Part shown: in pieces, positions 18,387-29,220 of the stretch
Layout of the letters: each line of letters starts with the position of its first letter
Numbering within the stretch: position 1 is the stretch's first letter
Source: an uncultured Alphaproteobacteria bacterium
GTDB taxonomy: Bacteria > Pseudomonadota > Alphaproteobacteria > Rhizobiales > Rhizobiaceae
DNA: 64,000 nucleotides
NCBI GenBank assembly: GCA_929200315.1
Contig: CAKMZB010000006.1
Coordinates: 165,602 to 229,601 of the forward strand
Direction of reading: 5' to 3'
Made by a program: the position numbers and the translations under genes
Notes under the pieces: generated by a model
What the model was told of the DNA's origin: nothing
The model's input: only the letters and a program-made list of their open reading frames with translations
Database searches by the model: none

Positions 18387-19075
18387 GATGCGCGCCTCGC
18401 AGTAATCATATCGCGCTTGGTGCCGAAGCCCGGACGCTTTTCAACCGCAAAACCGGCCTCTGCCAAATTACGTCGCACCCAACCGGCTGCGGTGTAGCTG
18501 GCAGCCGTGGCGTTGGAGGAGGAGCGTTCCGCAATCAATGCCATGACATTCGCAGACCACATGGCAGGGTTTCGCGATGGGGCGAAACCGTCGAGAAACC
18601 AGGCATCGACATCGCCCGGAAATGCGCAGAGCGCCTCTTCCACCGAAGCGTGATGGACATGGAGAAAAGTCTGGGCGTCGAGCCAAACTCCCTCAGCCAG
18701 ATTGTCCCAGTTCTCCAAAAGCTCCGCCGTCAGGTCTGCCAAACTTTCCCATCTTGCAAGGGCCTCTGCTGCCGCGCTGCGCTTCAGCGGATGAGCATCG
18801 AGAGAATGGAAGATGAGCACTTGCCCCTCTTCCCGTGCCTCGCGCCACTGCCGCCAGGTCTCCAGCAGGTTCAGCCCCGTGCCGAAGCCCAGCTCGCCGA
18901 TGGTGAAGCGTGCTGCTCCCTCCCATCGCGCAGGCAGGTCATTACCGGCCAGAAACACATGGGCCGTCTCCGCCTGTCCGTCATGGCGGGAATAATAGTG
19001 GTCGCCATAGCGGGCCGAGAAAGGCAGCCCGTCTTCGCCAATTGCAAAATCCATCTTGAGAGAGTTTTGGTCCAT
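18383..19075 (-). CDS. mnmD: tRNA 5-methylaminomethyl-2-thiouridine methyltransferase
   Basis: SAM-dependent methyltransferase that completes mnm5 modification of wobble uridine in tRNA (the methyltransferase half of MnmC). The 230 residues show PFSARYGDHYYS near the N-terminus, the SAM motif IGELGFGTGLN, and DAWFLDGFAPSRNPAMW, the conserved DUF752 block. The ATG at 19075 begins MDQNSLKMDF, shortly before the conserved region; the longer in-frame extension to 19123 is basic and unlike the family. The single-domain form is common in alphaproteobacteria. Confidence 0.92.
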   Translation of the reverse strand: MDQNSLKMDFAIGEDGLPFSARYGDHYYSRHDGQAETAHVFLAGNDLPARWEGAARFTIGELGFGTGLNLLETWRQWREAREEGQVLIFHSLDAHPLKRSAAAEALARWESLADLTAELLENWDNLAEGVWLDAQTFLHVHHASVEEALCAFPGDVDAWFLDGFAPSRNPAMWSANVMALIAERSSSNATAASYTAAGWVRRNLAEAGFAVEKRPGFGTKRDMITARRAS

Positions 19076-19174
19076 CGCGTCTGTCTGCCGCGCCCTTCTC
19101 CGCTGCGCAAGCTTGCCCCTCAAACCGCGCGGGCGTATCGCTTAAACAGCCAAACCGCCCCACCGGAGCCACCC

Positions 19175-20113
19175 GTGAGCAGAGACATCGACGCCCTTAT
19201 CGACCGCCAGCAAATGCGCCGCCGCCTGACACGCTGGCGCGTCGGTGCGCTGGTTCTTCTTGCCCTCCTCGTGTTGGCAATCTTTCTCCAGGGTGGTGCG
19301 GCCACCGGCCTAGCCACCAACGCGCCGCACATTGCCCGCGTTGAGATCAACGGCGCGATTACCACCGATCGTGCCCTCATCGCCATGTTGGACAAGCTCG
19401 CTGAGGATGATGACGTTGAAGCCGTGATGCTCTCCATCAACTCCCCCGGCGGCACCGCAGTCGGTGGCGAAGCGATTTACGAGGCCGTTCGCCGTGTGGC
19501 CGAAGAAAAACCGGTCGCTGCCAGTGTGGACACACTCGCCGCCTCCGCGGGGTACATGATCGCCGCCGGATCAGACCACATTGTCGCCCGCCGCGCCTCT
19601 ATCGTCGGCTCAATTGGCGTCCTTATTCAGTATCCGAAGATTGGTGGCCTCCTCGACAAGGTTGGAATCGAGGTGAAAGAAGTAAAATCTTCACCTCTCA
19701 AGGCTGAGCCCTCTCCCTTTGGAGCTTCTCCCCCCGGAACGGAGGAAATGCTGCAAAGTTTCATCGATGATTCCTACAATTGGTTCGTCGATCTGGTCGC
19801 TGAGCGTCGCCCGTTCGATCGCGCAAAAGCACTGCAATTGGCCGATGGAAGCATCTATTCGGGCGGTCAGGGGCTCGAAAATGGGCTAATTGATGCCGTT
19901 GGCGGCGAAAAAGAGGCCAAAAGCTGGCTCATCGAAAAAGCGCAGATTGACGAGGATACCCCCCTTATCACCCGCAAACCGGTGCGTCCGGAGGAAGGAT
20001 GGTTCGGCACGGTAACAGGCCTTTCGCTTCAGAATTTTCTCTCAAAACACTTTCCGCGCCTTGTTTCCGAAAGGCTTTTTCTTGACGGCTTGCTGGCCGT
20101 TTGGCACGGATAG
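19175..20113 (+). CDS. sppA: signal peptide peptidase SppA, short (36K) type
   Basis: Inner-membrane serine protease that degrades cleaved signal peptides. The 312 residues have one N-terminal membrane helix (about 22-40). Ser-124 in [10 protein letters not shown] is the likely nucleophile and Lys-176 in [11 protein letters not shown] the likely general base. The 52-residue spacing equals that of the Ser/Lys dyad in B. subtilis SppA. The start is GTG at 19175 with GGAG 7 bases upstream; earlier in-frame starts lie in DNA antisense to mnmD. It is followed 37 bases later by ihfB, a common alphaproteobacterial order. Confidence 0.95.
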   Translation: MSRDIDALIDRQQMRRRLTRWRVGALVLLALLVLAIFLQGGAATGLATNAPHIARVEINGAITTDRALIAMLDKLAEDDDVEAVMLSINSPGGTAVGGEAIYEAVRRVAEEKPVAASVDTLAASAGYMIAAGSDHIVARRASIVGSIGVLIQYPKIGGLLDKVGIEVKEVKSSPLKAEPSPFGASPPGTEEMLQSFIDDSYNWFVDLVAERRPFDRAKALQLADGSIYSGGQGLENGLIDAVGGEKEAKSWLIEKAQIDEDTPLITRKPVRPEEGWFGTVTGLSLQNFLSKHFPRLVSERLFLDGLLAVWHG

Positions 20114-20150
20114 CGACCAAGCGCATTTGCTGGAGTGGGAGAAGTGCAGC

Positions 20151-20432
20151 GTGATTAAATCAGAACTCGTGCAGAAGATTGCCGACGCCAACCCTCATCT
20201 TTACCAGAGGGACGTTGAAAACATCGTCGCTGCCATCCTGAACACGGTTGGTGACGCGCTGGCGAAGGGGGACCGCGTGGAGCTGCGCGGCTTCGGCGCT
20301 TTCTCCACCAAGAACCGTGATGCGCGCACCGGCCGCAACCCGCGCACGGGTGAGCAGGTGCCGGTGGAAGCCAAGACCGTGCCGTTCTTCAAAACCGGCA
20401 AAGACCTGCGTGAACGGTTGAACGCCAAGTAG
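20151..20432 (+). CDS. ihfB: integration host factor beta subunit
   Basis: DNA-bending protein that pairs with IhfA in the nucleoid. The 93 residues match IHF-beta length and sequence: [11 protein letters not shown] at the N-terminus, [10 protein letters not shown], and the DNA-minor-groove arm [14 protein letters not shown] with the intercalating proline. The GTG start at 20151 is preceded by GGGAGAAG. It lies between sppA and lapA. Confidence 0.97.
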   Translation: MIKSELVQKIADANPHLYQRDVENIVAAILNTVGDALAKGDRVELRGFGAFSTKNRDARTGRNPRTGEQVPVEAKTVPFFKTGKDLRERLNAK

Positions 20433-20546
20433 GCTTTAAGGTCGGTTTTCGCAGCAGCTTGCCTTCCCATTGGGAACAAAGTGCCGCGCCGAACGGTTGG
20501 TTGATGAGCGCATCGGTCGCGCCGAGAAGGTGAGAGCAGGAAACCA

Positions 20547-20948
20547 ATGACCAAACGTATCATCGCCGTTCTGGTGCTTTTGCCCGTCGCCATCATCGTG
20601 GTGGCTTTGTCGCTCGCCAACCGCCAGCCGGTTGAGCTGATCATTCCAAATTTCGACGGATCGGCTTTGTTCTCTGCATCCCTGCCACTCTTTGCGGTGG
20701 TGTTCGTCACGCTGTTTCTGGGCCTGCTGCTTGGTTCGCTTGGCACCTGGCTGCGCCAGGCGCGCTATCGCCGGGCCGCGGAGACCGGCAAAGTAGAAGC
20801 CACCAAGGCCAGGCGTGATGCGGAAAAACAGCGCCAGCGCGCAGAGCAAATGTCGAAGGCTGAAGAGAACAACAGCGCCAACGAACGCGCCGCAGCCCTT
20901 GGCCTGCCTGCCCCCACACCGAACCCGAAGAACAAGGCGGCAGCCTAG
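20547..20948 (+). CDS. lapA: LapA-domain (DUF1049) inner-membrane protein
   Basis: Small membrane protein of 133 residues with two hydrophobic segments (about 5-22 and 43-66), the LANRQPVELI motif between them, and a basic, charged coiled-coil-like cytoplasmic tail. In E. coli LapA works with LapB in controlling LPS synthesis through LpxC turnover; no lapB is visible here. It stands 114 bases after ihfB. Convergent with rmuC, 3 bases away. Confidence 0.88.
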   Translation: MTKRIIAVLVLLPVAIIVVALSLANRQPVELIIPNFDGSALFSASLPLFAVVFVTLFLGLLLGSLGTWLRQARYRRAAETGKVEATKARRDAEKQRQRAEQMSKAEENNSANERAAALGLPAPTPNPKNKAAA

Positions 20949-20951
20949 CCC

Positions 20952-22142
20952 CTAACTCTGGCTCTCCCCGCCATCAATGGCACGCAGCACGGGCTTTGAC
21001 GCAGGCACAGACTTCGCCTCCTCGGCAGGCGCCCGGAAATCCATCTCTTCGATTCTCTCTCCATGGCGCTTCAACTTGCCGGTGGAGATGAGAATCTGCT
21101 CCACGTCCTTTTGCGTCATGCCGAAATGCGATTGCAGCTTGCCAACGCGCTCATCAAGCCGATTCAGATCGTTGGCAAATTTCGCGATCTCTGCCTGAAT
21201 GAGATGCGCCTGCTCGCGCATCCGCGCGTCCTTAAGCAGGGCCTGGATGACCTGCACGGAAAGCAGCAGCAGTGACGGTGAGACAATCACAATCCGCGCG
21301 CGATGGGCCTTCTGGACGATGGCCTCATAATGCTCGTGGATTTCTGCAAAAATCGATTCCGATGGAACGAAGAGAAAGGCCGTGTCCTGCGTCTCTCCGG
21401 GGATCAGGTATTTCTCCGACACAGCCTTAATGTGCATATCCATGTCGAGGGTGAATTGCTTGGCGGCGCGCTGCGCCATGTCTTCACTCTCAGCCTGGCG
21501 AATGGAATTCCAGGCTTCCAGTGGAAACTTCGCGTCCACCAACAAGGGCGGTGAATCATTGGGCATGGTGATGCTGCAATCCGGGCGGCGACCGTTGGAA
21601 AGGGTTGCCTGAAATTCATAGGCCCCGATCGGCAGCCCATCTGAAATGATAGCCTCCATCCGCGCCTCACCAAAGGCACCGCGGGTCTGCTTGTTCTCCA
21701 AAATCTGCTGCAGGCCCACAACATTGGCAGCGAGGCCCTGAATGTTGTTTTGCGCCGTATCAATGACCGCCAGCCGCTCCTGCAGAACGCCGAGGGATTC
21801 CTGCGTGCGCTGCGTGGTTTCGGTCAGTGACGCACCGACCGTCTTCGTTACCCCGGCAAGGCGCTCGTCAAGTTGGCGGGAAAACGCCTCCTGGCTGCCT
21901 GCAACGCCCTGCTGAAGCGTCTGCAACTGGCCGGTGAGCGCGGCCTGTGTTTCCGCCAAACGCGCAAGCTGTGCTTCCGCCTCCCGGCTACGCTGTTCCG
22001 CCACCAGCCGTGCATGCTCGTCCCGCCGCTGGCGGCTGGCCGTGGTGCGCCAAAGCCCAAACAGAACAACCAGCACCAGTCCGCCAAGCGCGAGCCCCGC
22101 AATCTCGGGAGGGGTCAGTGTGCTGAAATCAAAACCGTTCAT
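20952..22142 (-). CDS. rmuC: RmuC-family DNA recombination protein
   Basis: Predicted nuclease-fold protein that limits inverted-repeat recombination. The 396 residues have one N-terminal membrane helix, a long coiled coil (about 45-150), then the RmuC domain with GAFGEARMEAII, LLVDAKFPLEAW and VIVSPSLLLLSVQVI. The D-x-K element in LVDAKFP is the nuclease-like site. The ATG at 22142 is preferred (GGCGGGG upstream); a GTG at 22157 is also in frame. It is divergent from def. Confidence 0.93.
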   Translation of the reverse strand: MNGFDFSTLTPPEIAGLALGGLVLVVLFGLWRTTASRQRRDEHARLVAEQRSREAEAQLARLAETQAALTGQLQTLQQGVAGSQEAFSRQLDERLAGVTKTVGASLTETTQRTQESLGVLQERLAVIDTAQNNIQGLAANVVGLQQILENKQTRGAFGEARMEAIISDGLPIGAYEFQATLSNGRRPDCSITMPNDSPPLLVDAKFPLEAWNSIRQAESEDMAQRAAKQFTLDMDMHIKAVSEKYLIPGETQDTAFLFVPSESIFAEIHEHYEAIVQKAHRARIVIVSPSLLLLSVQVIQALLKDARMREQAHLIQAEIAKFANDLNRLDERVGKLQSHFGMTQKDVEQILISTGKLKRHGERIEEMDFRAPAEEAKSVPASKPVLRAIDGGESQS

Positions 22143-22238
22143 GCCCCGCCATGACACAGATCAACCGCCGGATCAAAACAGGAACGCCGCTTTTGCACGC
22201 ATTGACCTTGGCCAAGGCGCGGCCTATCTCGCAGCCCC

Positions 22239-22796
22239 ATGGCCTTACTTCCCATCGTTCACGTTCCGGACCCCGTTTTACGCCGCGTTTCAAAGCCCGT
22301 GGAGCGGGTGGATGACGAGCTAAAAAAGTTCATCGAAAACATGCTTGAGACCATGTATGAGGCTCCCGGAATCGGCCTGGCCGCCGTGCAGGTGGGGGAG
22401 CCTTTGCGCGTGTTCACTGTGGATTGCGCCGAGCGCGAGGTGAGCGAGCGCGGCGAAGAGAGCGAAGTCCCCAAGCGGGAGCCCATTGTCTTCATCAACC
22501 CCAAGATCGTCGCCACCAGCGATGAGCGCAGCACCTATGATGAGGGCTGCCTGTCGATCCCGGACTATTATGCCGATGTGGAGCGCCCCGCGCGCTGCAC
22601 GGTGGAATATCTCGACCTCGACGGCAAAGAGCAGGTGATGGAGACGGAAGGTATCATGTCGGTCTGCGTGCAGCACGAATATGACCATCTCAACGGCACG
22701 CTCTTCATCGACCACATTTCCAAGTTGAAGCGTGATATGGTCATCCGCAAATTCACCAAGATCGCCAAGGCCAACAAGACGGTCTTTATCGGTTAG
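22239..22796 (+). CDS. def: peptide deformylase
   Basis: Removes the formyl group from nascent proteins. All three metal-site motifs are present in the 185 residues: [10 protein letters not shown] (44-53), EGCLSIP with Cys-104, and HEYDH with His-146, Glu-147 and His-150. An insert rich in Glu around residues 66-80 is typical of alphaproteobacterial type 1 enzymes. First gene of def-fmt-truA, so the enzymes that add and remove formyl groups are made together. Confidence 0.98.
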   Translation: MALLPIVHVPDPVLRRVSKPVERVDDELKKFIENMLETMYEAPGIGLAAVQVGEPLRVFTVDCAEREVSERGEESEVPKREPIVFINPKIVATSDERSTYDEGCLSIPDYYADVERPARCTVEYLDLDGKEQVMETEGIMSVCVQHEYDHLNGTLFIDHISKLKRDMVIRKFTKIAKANKTVFIG

Positions 22797-22805
22797 GCGG
22801 CGGGT

Positions 22806-23729
22806 ATGGCGCTGCGGATCATCTTCATGGGCACGCCGGATTTTGCCGTGCCGACCCTGCGGGCGTTGCACCGCGCGGGGCATGAGGTCGTGGCCTGTTA
22901 CAGCCAACCGCCGCGCCCGGCCGGTCGTCGCGGGCTTACGTTGAAACCAAGCCCCGTTGCCGCTGCTGCGGAGGAATTGGGGGTAGAGGTGCGCGCACCC
23001 AAATCCCTGAAAAGCGAAGCCGAACAGGTGGCCTTTAGCGCGTTCGATGCGGATCTTGCGGTGGTTGTTGCCTATGGATTGCTGCTGCCCCAACCGATTC
23101 TGGATGCGCCGCGCTATGGCTGTTTTAACGGCCACGCTTCTCTTCTCCCCCGTTGGCGGGGGGCTGCGCCAATCCAGCGAGCCATTATGGCTGGGGATCA
23201 TGAGACGGGTGTTTGCATCATGCAGATGGAAGCTGGCCTCGACACCGGTTCGGTGGCGCTGGAGCGACGTGTTGCCATTGATGAAAGCACCACAGCCGGA
23301 ATACTCCACAACACGTTGGCTGAAGTGACGGCCGACGCTATGGTGGACACCGTCACGCAGTTGGAAAAAGGCCCAATCACCCTCACCCCGCAAAGCGAGG
23401 ATGGTGTTGAATACGCTGCCAAGATCGAAAAGGGCGAGACACGCATTTCCTTTGCCCGCCCTGCCGCAGAAGTGCATCGCCACATTATGGGTCTGTCACC
23501 CTTCCCCGGTGCATGGACCGAAATCGACGGAACGCGGGTGAAGGTGTTGGAAAGCGCGCTCGCCAAGGGCGACGGTGCGCCTGGCATAGTGCTTGACGAG
23601 GCTCTCACCATTGCCTGCGCTAACGGTGCAGTGCGGCTTTTGCGGGTGCAAAAAGCAGGAGGCAAACCCATGGAGGCCGCCGACTTTTTGCGCGGCACAA
23701 GCCTTAACCCCGGCACGGTTCTCCCTTGA
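22806..23729 (+). CDS. fmt: methionyl-tRNA formyltransferase
   Basis: Transfers formyl from 10-formyl-THF to initiator Met-tRNA. The 307 residues show [15 protein letters not shown] at the N-terminus, the catalytic Asn-His pair ([20 protein letters not shown] signature) and the C-terminal OB-like domain. It starts 9 bases after def and its stop overlaps the truA TTG start. The substrate tRNA-fMet gene is also in the window at 61.5 kb. Confidence 0.98.
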   Translation: MALRIIFMGTPDFAVPTLRALHRAGHEVVACYSQPPRPAGRRGLTLKPSPVAAAAEELGVEVRAPKSLKSEAEQVAFSAFDADLAVVVAYGLLLPQPILDAPRYGCFNGHASLLPRWRGAAPIQRAIMAGDHETGVCIMQMEAGLDTGSVALERRVAIDESTTAGILHNTLAEVTADAMVDTVTQLEKGPITLTPQSEDGVEYAAKIEKGETRISFARPAAEVHRHIMGLSPFPGAWTEIDGTRVKVLESALAKGDGAPGIVLDEALTIACANGAVRLLRVQKAGGKPMEAADFLRGTSLNPGTVLP

Positions 23730-24490
23730 ACCGCTACCGTTTCACGCTGGAATATGACGGTGCGCCCTATGCCGGCTGGCAGCGGCAAAACGACGTGCCC
23801 TCCGTGCAGGCCGCTATCGAGACAGCCCTCACCAAAATCGGCGAACCGGGACCATTGATTCAAGGCGCCGGACGCACGGACGCCGGGGTCCATGCCACTG
23901 GCCAGGTCGCTCATGCCGACCTTGTCCGTCCCTGGAAACCATTCCGCCTAATGGAGGCACTCAACGCCCATCTCCATCAGTCTGGCGAGACCGTGGCCGT
24001 GGTCGATTGCGACGAAGTGGATGACGAGTTCCACGCCCGCTTTTCCGCCACCACGCGGCACTACCTCTACCGCATCGCAGACCGACGCGCGCCACTCATC
24101 GTGGCCGCCGGACGGGCCTGGCAGGTCAAAGTCCCGCTCGACATTGCAGCGATGAACACGGCTGCGAAGCTGCTTCTTGGCACTCACGATTTCACGACCT
24201 TCCGCTCCACCGAGTGCCAGGCGAAGAGCCCGGTTAAGACCCTCGACACACTCCATGCCGAGCGGGTGGAAAGCCTCGGCGGACCAATGATTGAGGTGAC
24301 GACCTCAGCGCGTTCCTTCCTGCACAATCAGGTCCGCTCGCTCGTTGGGTGCCTGCGCGCCGTTGGTGAAGGTCGCTGGACGAATGCAGATCTGCAGGCC
24401 GCTCTCAACGCCAAAGACCGCGCCGCCTGCGCTCCGGTCGCCCCGGCCCACGGCCTGTTCCTGACCAGGGTCGATTACCCGGACGGCTAG
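23726..24490 (+). CDS. truA: tRNA pseudouridine(38-40) synthase
   Basis: Makes pseudouridine in the anticodon arm of tRNAs. The 254 residues contain the catalytic motif [17 protein letters not shown], whose Asp is the nucleophile, and the C-terminal [17 protein letters not shown]. The start codon is TTG at 23726, overlapping the fmt stop as TTGA; the protein starts [21 protein letters not shown], exactly the family N-terminus, which supports this unusual start. Confidence 0.97.
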   Translation: MNRYRFTLEYDGAPYAGWQRQNDVPSVQAAIETALTKIGEPGPLIQGAGRTDAGVHATGQVAHADLVRPWKPFRLMEALNAHLHQSGETVAVVDCDEVDDEFHARFSATTRHYLYRIADRRAPLIVAAGRAWQVKVPLDIAAMNTAAKLLLGTHDFTTFRSTECQAKSPVKTLDTLHAERVESLGGPMIEVTTSARSFLHNQVRSLVGCLRAVGEGRWTNADLQAALNAKDRAACAPVAPAHGLFLTRVDYPDG

Positions 24491-24601
24491 ATTTGCACCT
24501 CCAAAGGCCAACAGCTTTGCGCCCGCCGCATTAGGGCGAGACAAGGCTTGCTTTGCCCGCTCGTTCGGGCACCTTTGCAAACCAAATTGAAGGAGATGCC
24601 C

Positions 24602-25837
24602 ATGCCCCGCGCGATCATCATTGTCCTCGATTCAGTCGGCATTGGCGGTGCGCCGGATGCAGCAGAATTTGGCGATGAAGGCTCCAACACGCTCGGCCAT
24701 ATCGCAGAAGCCTGCACCCGCGGCGAAGGTGACAAGGAAGGCGTGCGGTCCGGCCCTCTAAAACTCCCCAACATGGAACGCCTCGGCCTTGGTCATGCGA
24801 TGGAGCTTTCTGTTGGAGAAAAGCCCGCAGGCTTCACCATGAGCGATGCACCAATCGGCGCTTATGCCGCCTTAAGCGAGGTCTCAACTGGCAAAGACAC
24901 GCCTTCGGGTCATTGGGAGATTGCCGGCGTGCCGGTAAAATTCGGCTGGGGCACGTTTCCAAAAACCGAACCGGCCTTTCCCCGGGAGCTGACCGACGCA
25001 ATCATCCGCGAAGGGGAGATCCCCGGCATTCTTGGCAATTGCCATGCTTCGGGCACCGAAATCATTGAGCGATTGGGGGCAGAGCACATCTCTTCGAAAA
25101 TGCCGATCGTCTATACCAGTACCGATTCTGTCATTCAGATTGCCGCACATGAGGAGTTTTTCGGCCTCGACCGGCTCTACAAGCTCTGCGCCACAACCCG
25201 AAAAATTGCCGATCCGCTAAATATCGGCCGGGTCATCGCGCGTCCGTTCGTGGGGATGACGCCGGACACGTTCGAGCGCACCTCAAACCGTCGAGATTAT
25301 GCGGTGCCGCCACCGGAGCTGACATTGCTCGATTATGTCAGCGATGATGATCGCGCGACCTTCGCGGTGGGCAAGATTGCCGACATTTTTGCTCATCGCG
25401 GAGTAAGCGATGTGCGCAAAGGCAAGGGGCCTAAATCCTCCGGCAACCAAGCACTGATCGACGCCACACTACAGACGATGGATGACGCTGCGGAAGGCGA
25501 TTTCGTCTTCATCAATCTTGTGGATTTTGATTCCGAATATGGCCACCGGCGCGACGTGCCGGGCTATGCTGCATGCCTTGAACATTTTGACAGCAGGCTG
25601 CCGGAAATAACTGCCAAACTGCGCCACGGCGACATGCTCATCCTCACCGCCGACCACGGCAACGATCCCACCTGGGAAGGTACCGACCATACTAGAGAGC
25701 GCATCTTCGCGCTTGTCACCGGCCCCGACATCGCGGCAGGTTCACTCGGCGTGCGGGACACGTTTGCAGATATTGGCGCAACGGTCGCGGCGCATCTCGG
25801 CGTCCCCTTCGGCTCTGCTGGAAAGGCAATGCTATGA
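24602..25837 (+). CDS. deoB: phosphopentomutase
   Basis: Interconverts ribose/deoxyribose 1- and 5-phosphates in nucleoside salvage. The 411 residues belong to the alkaline-phosphatase superfamily. Visible are [15 protein letters not shown] (first metal Asp), [12 protein letters not shown] with the phosphorylated Thr, and [19 protein letters not shown] (metal site). The ATG at 24602 has AGGAG 6 bases upstream; the in-frame ATG at 24596 sits on that site and is rejected. A 6-bp hairpin (24554-24571) lies in the gap after truA. Overlaps add by ATGA. Confidence 0.97.
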   Translation: MPRAIIIVLDSVGIGGAPDAAEFGDEGSNTLGHIAEACTRGEGDKEGVRSGPLKLPNMERLGLGHAMELSVGEKPAGFTMSDAPIGAYAALSEVSTGKDTPSGHWEIAGVPVKFGWGTFPKTEPAFPRELTDAIIREGEIPGILGNCHASGTEIIERLGAEHISSKMPIVYTSTDSVIQIAAHEEFFGLDRLYKLCATTRKIADPLNIGRVIARPFVGMTPDTFERTSNRRDYAVPPPELTLLDYVSDDDRATFAVGKIADIFAHRGVSDVRKGKGPKSSGNQALIDATLQTMDDAAEGDFVFINLVDFDSEYGHRRDVPGYAACLEHFDSRLPEITAKLRHGDMLILTADHGNDPTWEGTDHTRERIFALVTGPDIAAGSLGVRDTFADIGATVAAHLGVPFGSAGKAML

Positions 25838-26808
25838 CCCTCCCCAAAGCTGAACTCCACTGCCATCTGGAAGGCGCTGCCCATCCCGAACTCGTGCTGC
25901 GACTCGGCAAGAAGCATGGCATCAAGGTGGACGATATCGTCGATGGCGACCGCTACGTGTGGAACGACTTCACGACCTTCCTCAACTGTTACGACAGAGC
26001 ATCCAGCGTCTTCCGCTCTGGCGAGGATTATCGGTTGCTCACCTATGATGTGTTGCGGCGTATGCACGAGGACGGCGCGATTTTCGGCGAGATTTTTGTC
26101 TCCCTCGACCACCCCGTCTCGCAGGGTCTCGATTATGAGACCTTCATGGAAGCGGTGGATGCCGGCATGGGCGACGCGGAGCAGGAATTCGGCATCGTCA
26201 CCCGCGCCACCATGACCGCCGTGCGGCATCTGGGCCCGGACGCGGCGGTTGCCGTTGCACAGACGGTGGCGGACCATCCTCATCCGCGCATCACCGGCTT
26301 CGGCCTTGCCGGTGACGAGCGTCAGTTTGCGGTAGAAGACTTCGCCCCCGCCTATGATATTGCAGGCAACGCGGGGCTTGGACTTACAGCCCATGCCGGA
26401 GAATTCGGCGGTCCGCAAAGCGTGCGCGATTGTCTCGATTACCTAAACGTCACCCGCATCGGCCACGGGGTGCGGTCTGTTGAAGATGCAGAGTTGGTGG
26501 AGCGTTTGGCCGAAGAGGGCATCGTGCTGGAGGTTTGCCCGGCTTCAAATATCTCGCTTGGCGTCTATGACAGCCACGCCGCGCACCCGCTACGGAAGCT
26601 GTACGACGCTGGTGTGCCAGTGACGCTCAGTTCCGATGACCCACCTTTCTTCGACACGACGCTGGCGAATGAATACGCCATCGCACGGGAACATCATGGG
26701 TTTGATGATGAGGAATTGCTGGTCTGCACAAAGGCTGCAATTGAAGCCGCGTTCCTGGATGATGTCACGCGGCGGAATTTACTGGCGCGGCTGGAAGAGA
26801 CAGCCTAG
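25834..26808 (+). CDS. add: adenosine deaminase
   Basis: Deaminates adenosine to inosine in purine salvage. The 324 residues show the zinc-site HCHLEG near the N-terminus, LTAHAGE with the third His and the catalytic Glu, IGHGVRS, and the SSDDPPFF motif carrying the zinc-ligand Asp. It overlaps deoB by 4 bases, which makes a nucleoside-salvage operon deoB-add with upp downstream. An adenine deaminase within the same family is less likely but not excluded. Confidence 0.93.
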   Translation: MTLPKAELHCHLEGAAHPELVLRLGKKHGIKVDDIVDGDRYVWNDFTTFLNCYDRASSVFRSGEDYRLLTYDVLRRMHEDGAIFGEIFVSLDHPVSQGLDYETFMEAVDAGMGDAEQEFGIVTRATMTAVRHLGPDAAVAVAQTVADHPHPRITGFGLAGDERQFAVEDFAPAYDIAGNAGLGLTAHAGEFGGPQSVRDCLDYLNVTRIGHGVRSVEDAELVERLAEEGIVLEVCPASNISLGVYDSHAAHPLRKLYDAGVPVTLSSDDPPFFDTTLANEYAIAREHHGFDDEELLVCTKAAIEAAFLDDVTRRNLLARLEETA

Positions 26809-26920
26809 CGCACAATCCCCTCATCACATCCAATCTGTGCGAACCACAATTCCCACCTATCGCCGCGCCACCGGCCTGCGCTAGTTTGCGCCCAAACCGC
26901 ACCCAATGCGCGAGCGCAGC

Positions 26921-27562
26921 ATGACCAAAACCCACGACGGTGTGACCGTCATCGACCATCCACTGGTTCAGCACAAACTCACCCTGATGCGGAAGAAGGA
27001 CACATCGACAGCATCCTTTCGCCGTCTGTTGCGGGAAATTTCGCTGCTGCTTTGCTACGAGGTGACGCGCGACCTTGAGCTGACCACGACGGAAATTGAC
27101 ACACCCATGGAGCCGATGGATGCGCCGGTTCTGGCTGGCAAAAAGCTCGTATTTGCCTCCATTCTACGTGCAGGCAACGGCCTCCTGGAAGGCATGCTTG
27201 ACCTCGTCCCGGCCGCCCGCGTGGCTCATGTCGGCCTTTACCGCGATCACGATACGCTGGAAGCCATCGAATATTATTACAAGGCGCCGACCAACCTTAC
27301 AGACCGCCTCGTCATTGCGGTGGATCCAATGCTGGCAACATCGAATTCCGCCACCGCGGCGATCGAGAAACTGCAGAATTCCGGTGCAAAGGACGTGCGT
27401 TTTCTCTGCCTCCTCGCCGCACCCGAAGGCATCAAGGCTTTTCGCGAGCGGCTGCCCAATGTGCCGATCTACACGGCGGCCATCGACAGCCATCTCAACG
27501 ACAAAGGCTATATTGTGCCCGGCCTTGGCGATGCGGGTGACCGCATGTACGGGACGAAATAG
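26921..27562 (+). CDS. upp: uracil phosphoribosyltransferase
   Basis: Makes UMP from uracil and PRPP. The 213 residues contain [33 protein letters not shown] and the PRPP-binding loop [14 protein letters not shown] (the family PxLATGxS motif read as PMLATSNS), ending in [14 protein letters not shown]. The ATG at 26921 gives a protein close to the family length; an in-frame ATG at 26906 would add five residues. Follows add by 112 bases and overlaps the next GTG by 1 base. Confidence 0.96.
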   Translation: MTKTHDGVTVIDHPLVQHKLTLMRKKDTSTASFRRLLREISLLLCYEVTRDLELTTTEIDTPMEPMDAPVLAGKKLVFASILRAGNGLLEGMLDLVPAARVAHVGLYRDHDTLEAIEYYYKAPTNLTDRLVIAVDPMLATSNSATAAIEKLQNSGAKDVRFLCLLAAPEGIKAFRERLPNVPIYTAAIDSHLNDKGYIVPGLGDAGDRMYGTK

Positions 27563-28344
27563 TGAGCGCTCACAAGCCTGCCTCTAGGACCAGCACCGAC
27601 GCCACCTATCCCAGCCTTGCAGGCCGTGTTGCCCTCATCACCGGCGGCGGCACGGGGATTGGTGCGTCCATCGTGGAAGAGTTTGCCGGTCAGGGCGTAA
27701 AGGTCGGCTTTATCGACATTGCTGATAAACCCTCCCAAGAACTTGCTGCGCGGCTCGGCGAGAATGTCCACCACGTCAATGCTGACCTGGCCGATGTCGA
27801 GGCCCTGCGCGCGGCAGTGGACGAGATTGCCGAAAAATTCGGACCCATCTCCATCCTCGTCAACAACGCGGCCCACGATGAGCGCCATGCGCTGGAGGAT
27901 GTGACGAGCGAATATTGGGACCGCCGTGTCGCAATCAATCTGAAACCGCAATTCTTTGCCGCTCAAGCCGTCGTGCCGCATATGCGCAAGCTTGGCCACG
28001 GCGTGATCATCTGCATAGGATCAACATCCTGGATGCTCGGCAAGGGTGGCATGGCCGGCTACACGGCATCCAAGGCCGGTGTCGAAGGCCTGATGCGCGG
28101 GCTCGCTGCCGATCTCGGCAGCGACAACATCCGCGTCCTCTCCCTCGCCCCCGGCTGGGTGATGACTCAGCGTCAGAAGGACAATTGGGTCGGTGAAGGA
28201 GATGCGGAAGATATTCTGGCAAACCAAACCGTTAAGCGTGAAATGGAACCAGTCGATATCGCACGTCCGGTGCTGTTTCTGGCCTCTGACGAAGCGGCCA
28301 TGTGTGCCAATCAGTGCTTTATTATTGACGGTGGGTGGTTGTAA
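27562..28344 (+). CDS. short-chain dehydrogenase/reductase
   Basis: NAD(P)-dependent classical SDR of 260 residues. The coenzyme motif is TGGGTGIG (about 29-36), followed by NNAAH, the catalytic Ser in CIGSTSWM and YTASK with the catalytic Tyr and Lys. The C-terminus ANQCFIIDGGWL is standard. The GTG start overlaps the upp stop by 1 base. It resembles sugar/polyol dehydrogenases of the superfamily, but the substrate cannot be read from sequence; linkage with nucleoside salvage might point to a pentose derivative. Confidence 0.85.
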   Translation: MSAHKPASRTSTDATYPSLAGRVALITGGGTGIGASIVEEFAGQGVKVGFIDIADKPSQELAARLGENVHHVNADLADVEALRAAVDEIAEKFGPISILVNNAAHDERHALEDVTSEYWDRRVAINLKPQFFAAQAVVPHMRKLGHGVIICIGSTSWMLGKGGMAGYTASKAGVEGLMRGLAADLGSDNIRVLSLAPGWVMTQRQKDNWVGEGDAEDILANQTVKREMEPVDIARPVLFLASDEAAMCANQCFIIDGGWL

Positions 28345-28385
28345 GGGCGCTTCGCCTCCCCTTGGATGGGTAGGCGCGGCAATGC

Positions 28386-29210
28386 CTACTCCCCACCCTC
28401 CATCTGCGCGACGTTCGGCATCGAAATCACATTGAAGCCAGAATCCACGAAGTGGATTTCACCGGTAACCCCTGCCGACAGATCAGAGCACAGATAGAGG
28501 CCTGCCCCGCCTACCTCATCCAAGGTAATCGACTTCCGCAAAGGCGAGGTGCGGCGCTGGTAGTTGTACATGGCGCGCGCATCGGAAACGCCGGAACCTG
28601 CCAGCGTGCGCACCGGGCCTGCCGACATGGCATTCACACGGATGCCATGCGGGCCGTAATCGGCCGCCAAATATCGCACGGACGCCTCAAGCGCAGCCTT
28701 GGCAACGCCCATGACGTTATAGTTCGGCATAACACGGGTGGAGCCGCCATAAGTGAGGGTCAGCATGGAACCACCTTCATTCATCATCGCGGCGGCGCGT
28801 TTAGCAATTTCGGTAAAGGAGAAGCAGGAAATCACCATGGTGCGGGAGAAATTCTCCCGGCTGGTGTCAGCATAAAGGCCCTTCAGCTCGTTCTTGTCAG
28901 AAAAGCCGATGGCATGAACCACAAAATCAATCGTGCCCCATTCCTTCTTCAGCGTGTCGAAAACAGCATCAACAGAATCCAGATCTTCCACATCGCAGGG
29001 GATGACCAACGAAGAGCCGAGGCTTTCCGCCAGCGGCTTCACACGCTTGCCAAACGCCTCGCCCTGGAAGGTAAAAGCACATTGCGCGCCATGAGCGGCA
29101 AGCGCGCTTGCGATACCCCAGGCGATGGAATGGTTGTTGGCAACGCCCATGATGAGGCCGCGCTTGCCCTCCATGATTGGGGCCATGATGTTGGATGTGA
29201 GGTCGTTCAT
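28386..29210 (-). CDS. fabI: enoyl-[acyl-carrier-protein] reductase
   Basis: Last reduction step of fatty-acid elongation, NADH-dependent. The 274 residues have GLIMGVANNHSIAWGIA for coenzyme binding and the enoyl-reductase catalytic motif YNVMGVAKAAL (Tyr-x6-Lys) after YGGSTRVMPN. The ATG at 29210 is preceded by GAGGA and gives the family N-terminus; upstream in-frame codons overlap fabB. It follows fabB by 10 bases. Confidence 0.97.
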   Translation of the reverse strand: MNDLTSNIMAPIMEGKRGLIMGVANNHSIAWGIASALAAHGAQCAFTFQGEAFGKRVKPLAESLGSSLVIPCDVEDLDSVDAVFDTLKKEWGTIDFVVHAIGFSDKNELKGLYADTSRENFSRTMVISCFSFTEIAKRAAAMMNEGGSMLTLTYGGSTRVMPNYNVMGVAKAALEASVRYLAADYGPHGIRVNAMSAGPVRTLAGSGVSDARAMYNYQRRTSPLRKSITLDEVGGAGLYLCSDLSAGVTGEIHFVDSGFNVISMPNVAQMEGGE

Positions 29211-29220
29211 CGTGCCGTCC

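Noticed and set aside
22320..23483. Minus-strand open frame of 387 codons
   Set aside because: Antisense to def and fmt, which carry all their catalytic motifs.
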